A DNA stretch of 64,000 bases from Nocardiopsis alba DSM 43377 (GTDB lineage: Bacteria > Actinomycetota > Actinomycetes > Streptosporangiales > Streptosporangiaceae): NCBI RefSeq assembly GCF_000341225.1, contig NZ_ANAC01000010.1, forward strand, positions 1 to 64,000, given 5' to 3'. The notes under the pieces are model-generated. The model was not told the origin of the DNA, did not search any database, and saw only the letters and a list, made by a program, of their open reading frames with translations. A program made the position numbers and the translations under genes. Shown in pieces: positions 62,621-64,000 of this stretch; within the stretch, counting starts at the first letter, position 1; each line of letters starts with the position of its first letter.

Positions 62621-64000
62621 TTACTCACTCAGCCAGACGCCCTGGAAGGAGGGGCGGGCGACGGATTCGAAACCGATCCCGTGCACGCTCGGGGCCACGC
62701 CGTAGACCTGCGGCTCCTCGAACAGCGGGATGACGTAGGCCTGCTCCGAGAGGTAGCGCTGCGCCTCCGCGCTCGCCTCGTCGCGCTCCTCGGGGTCGGC
62801 GGTGGAGGCCACCGCCTCCAGCAGCTCCTCCAGCCTCTCGTCCTCGACGGAGTCGCCCTTGGGGTCACGGTTGAGCAGGGTGTTGCGGTTCCGGGAGTGG
62901 TACTGGCTCTTGATGACGTCGTGGTCGGCCCGGCCCACCATCGAGTGGTAGAGCTGCACCTGGTCGGGGTCGTTGATCGCCTCGGTGTAGGTGCCCGCGT
63001 CGGCCGCCAGGATCTGGAGATCGACCCCGATCCCGGCCAGCTGCCGGCCGACCAACGTCAGGGTCTCGAAGGAGCGCGGCTGCGGGGCGGCCTCGTTGAC
63101 CACCAGGGAGAGCCGTTCCCCGTCCTTCTCCCGGATCCCGTCGGATCCGACGGTCCAGCCGGCCTCCTCCAAGAGCTCCTCGGCGCGTTCGGGGTCGTAC
63201 TCCAGGTACTCGGACTGGTCCGCGTAGCCCTGGGCGGTGCTACTGAGCGTGGAGGTCGCCGGCGGGTAGTGGTCCGTGTAGATCGTGTCCACGACCTCTT
63301 GGCGGTCGATCCCGGCCACCAGCGCCCGGCGCACCTTCAGGTCGGAGAGGATCTCGTTGCCGAACCGCAGGCTGAGACTGTTGTTCACCCCGTTGGTCTG
63401 CGGCGCGAGGATCTCGATACCGGCCGCCTCGACCCGCTCCTCGTCCTGGGCCTGGACGTAACGGGCGACGTGCGCCTGTCCTGAGGTCAGGGCCCCCACT
63501 CGGACACTGTCCTCGGGGGTGACGTTGATCCGGACCTCGTCCAGGTAGGGACGTCCCTGGTTCTCCCAGCTCTCCGGTGCCCAGGCGTAGTCCTCGCGGG
63601 CGGTGAGGGTGAGACCGGTGCCCAGTTCCTCGTCGGAGACGACGAACGGGCCGGAGCCGATCACCTCGGTCGCGTTGCCGGGGCTGAAGCCCTCCTGGGC
63701 CAGTTCGAGGGTCTCGGCGGAGAGCAGGCCGGAGTTGATGGTGGAGGTGGCCTGGAGGAACCCGGGCGAGGGGGCGTCGAAGTGGAAGCGGACGGTGTTC
63801 TCGTCCAGGACCTCGCTGCTCTCGTAGTTGTTGATCGCCTCGGAGACGATGAGGGCGCGATCCTGATCGCCCAGCCCGTAGAGGTCGAAGTTGGCGGCGA
63901 CGACCTCCGCATCCAGCGGAGAGCCGTCCGAGAAGGTGACGTCGCCGCGCAGGGTGAAGGTGTACTCGGTGGCGTCCTCGTCGACCTCCCAATCGGTGGC
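62621..64000 (-). CDS. ABC substrate-binding protein, family 5, KPN_01854-like (partial)
   Basis: About 459 codons are visible; the N-terminus with its signal lies beyond the right edge. TFTLRGDVTFSDGSPLDAE near the edge, then VIGSGPFVVSDEE, RRALVAGIDRQEVVDTIY, and a C-terminal LFEEPQVYGVAPSVHGIGF are typical of SBP_bac_5 proteins. Family 5 binders carry peptides, nickel, glutathione or sugars. The gene order from here to 56086 matches the locus type in which this binder is named KPN_01854 family. Confidence 0.88.
   Translation of the reverse strand, partial: ATDWEVDEDATEYTFTLRGDVTFSDGSPLDAEVVAANFDLYGLGDQDRALIVSEAINNYESSEVLDENTVRFHFDAPSPGFLQATSTINSGLLSAETLELAQEGFSPGNATEVIGSGPFVVSDEELGTGLTLTAREDYAWAPESWENQGRPYLDEVRINVTPEDSVRVGALTSGQAHVARYVQAQDEERVEAAGIEILAPQTNGVNNSLSLRFGNEILSDLKVRRALVAGIDRQEVVDTIYTDHYPPATSTLSSTAQGYADQSEYLEYDPERAEELLEEAGWTVGSDGIREKDGERLSLVVNEAAPQPRSFETLTLVGRQLAGIGVDLQILAADAGTYTEAINDPDQVQLYHSMVGRADHDVIKSQYHSRNRNTLLNRDPKGDSVEDERLEELLEAVASTADPEERDEASAEAQRYLSEQAYVIPLFEEPQVYGVAPSVHGIGFESVARPSFQGVWLSE

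Overview
The window is a gene-dense, very GC-rich chromosomal stretch from a filamentous actinomycete. Frequent GTG/TTG starts, a strong GC bias at third codon positions, GGAGG-type ribosome sites, a ClpC with a UVR motif, two Ser/Thr kinases, a LytR-CpsA-Psr protein and an HspR-type HAIR element all fit Actinobacteria. A Nocardiopsaceae member (Nocardiopsis-like) is my best guess, but no rRNA or tRNA is present to prove it. I saw no insertion sequence, prophage, CRISPR array, tRNA or rRNA.

Layout. 1-11975 is mixed housekeeping: an RraA-like aldolase cut by the left edge, a FolP2-type dihydropteroate synthase homologue behind an Lrp-type regulator, an LCP cell-wall protein, membrane proteins, dodecin, a 6C-like small RNA with three C-loop hairpins, RtcB, and the molybdenum cofactor genes moaA and mobA. 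12049-14681 is a divergent MocR-type regulator/YczE membrane protein pair. 15106-31388 holds a GH15 enzyme, two divergent protein kinases, uracil-DNA glycosylase, a large NACHT NTPase resembling bacterial NLR-type immune proteins, a sirtuin, a sulfotransferase, a TetR/EamA pair, RidA, an aldo-keto reductase and Dps.

32920-45416 is a large organosulfur region: an SsuABC-type importer with two paralogous binding proteins, an orphan MetQ lipoprotein, a receiver-less winged-helix regulator, a minus-strand operon for cysteine dioxygenase, rhodanese, a 49-residue membrane protein and a YeiH-type exporter, and a plus-strand operon for an SfnB-like flavoenzyme, SsuD, an SsuE-type FMN reductase and a second flavin reductase. 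metXY (47860-50315) belongs with it. Upstream of nearly all of these transcription units lies a similar short inverted repeat, CTACY-N5-RGTAG, usually between -35 and -10. I propose it as the operator of one sulfur regulon.

45499-62589 and on to the right edge: a divergent Hsp20-like gene under a perfect HAIR palindrome, xylulokinase, ClpC, a secreted GH5 cellulase, an SDR followed by a tiny proline-rich protein, and then a tightly overlapping minus-strand operon matching the uncharacterised KPN_01854/Avi_7169-type locus (oligopeptide-family ABC importer, luciferase-like monooxygenase, two AhpD-like proteins and a glyoxalase-like protein). Its substrate-binding protein runs off the right edge.

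Convergent gene pairs are often separated by long perfect GC-rich hairpins, which I annotate as bidirectional terminators.
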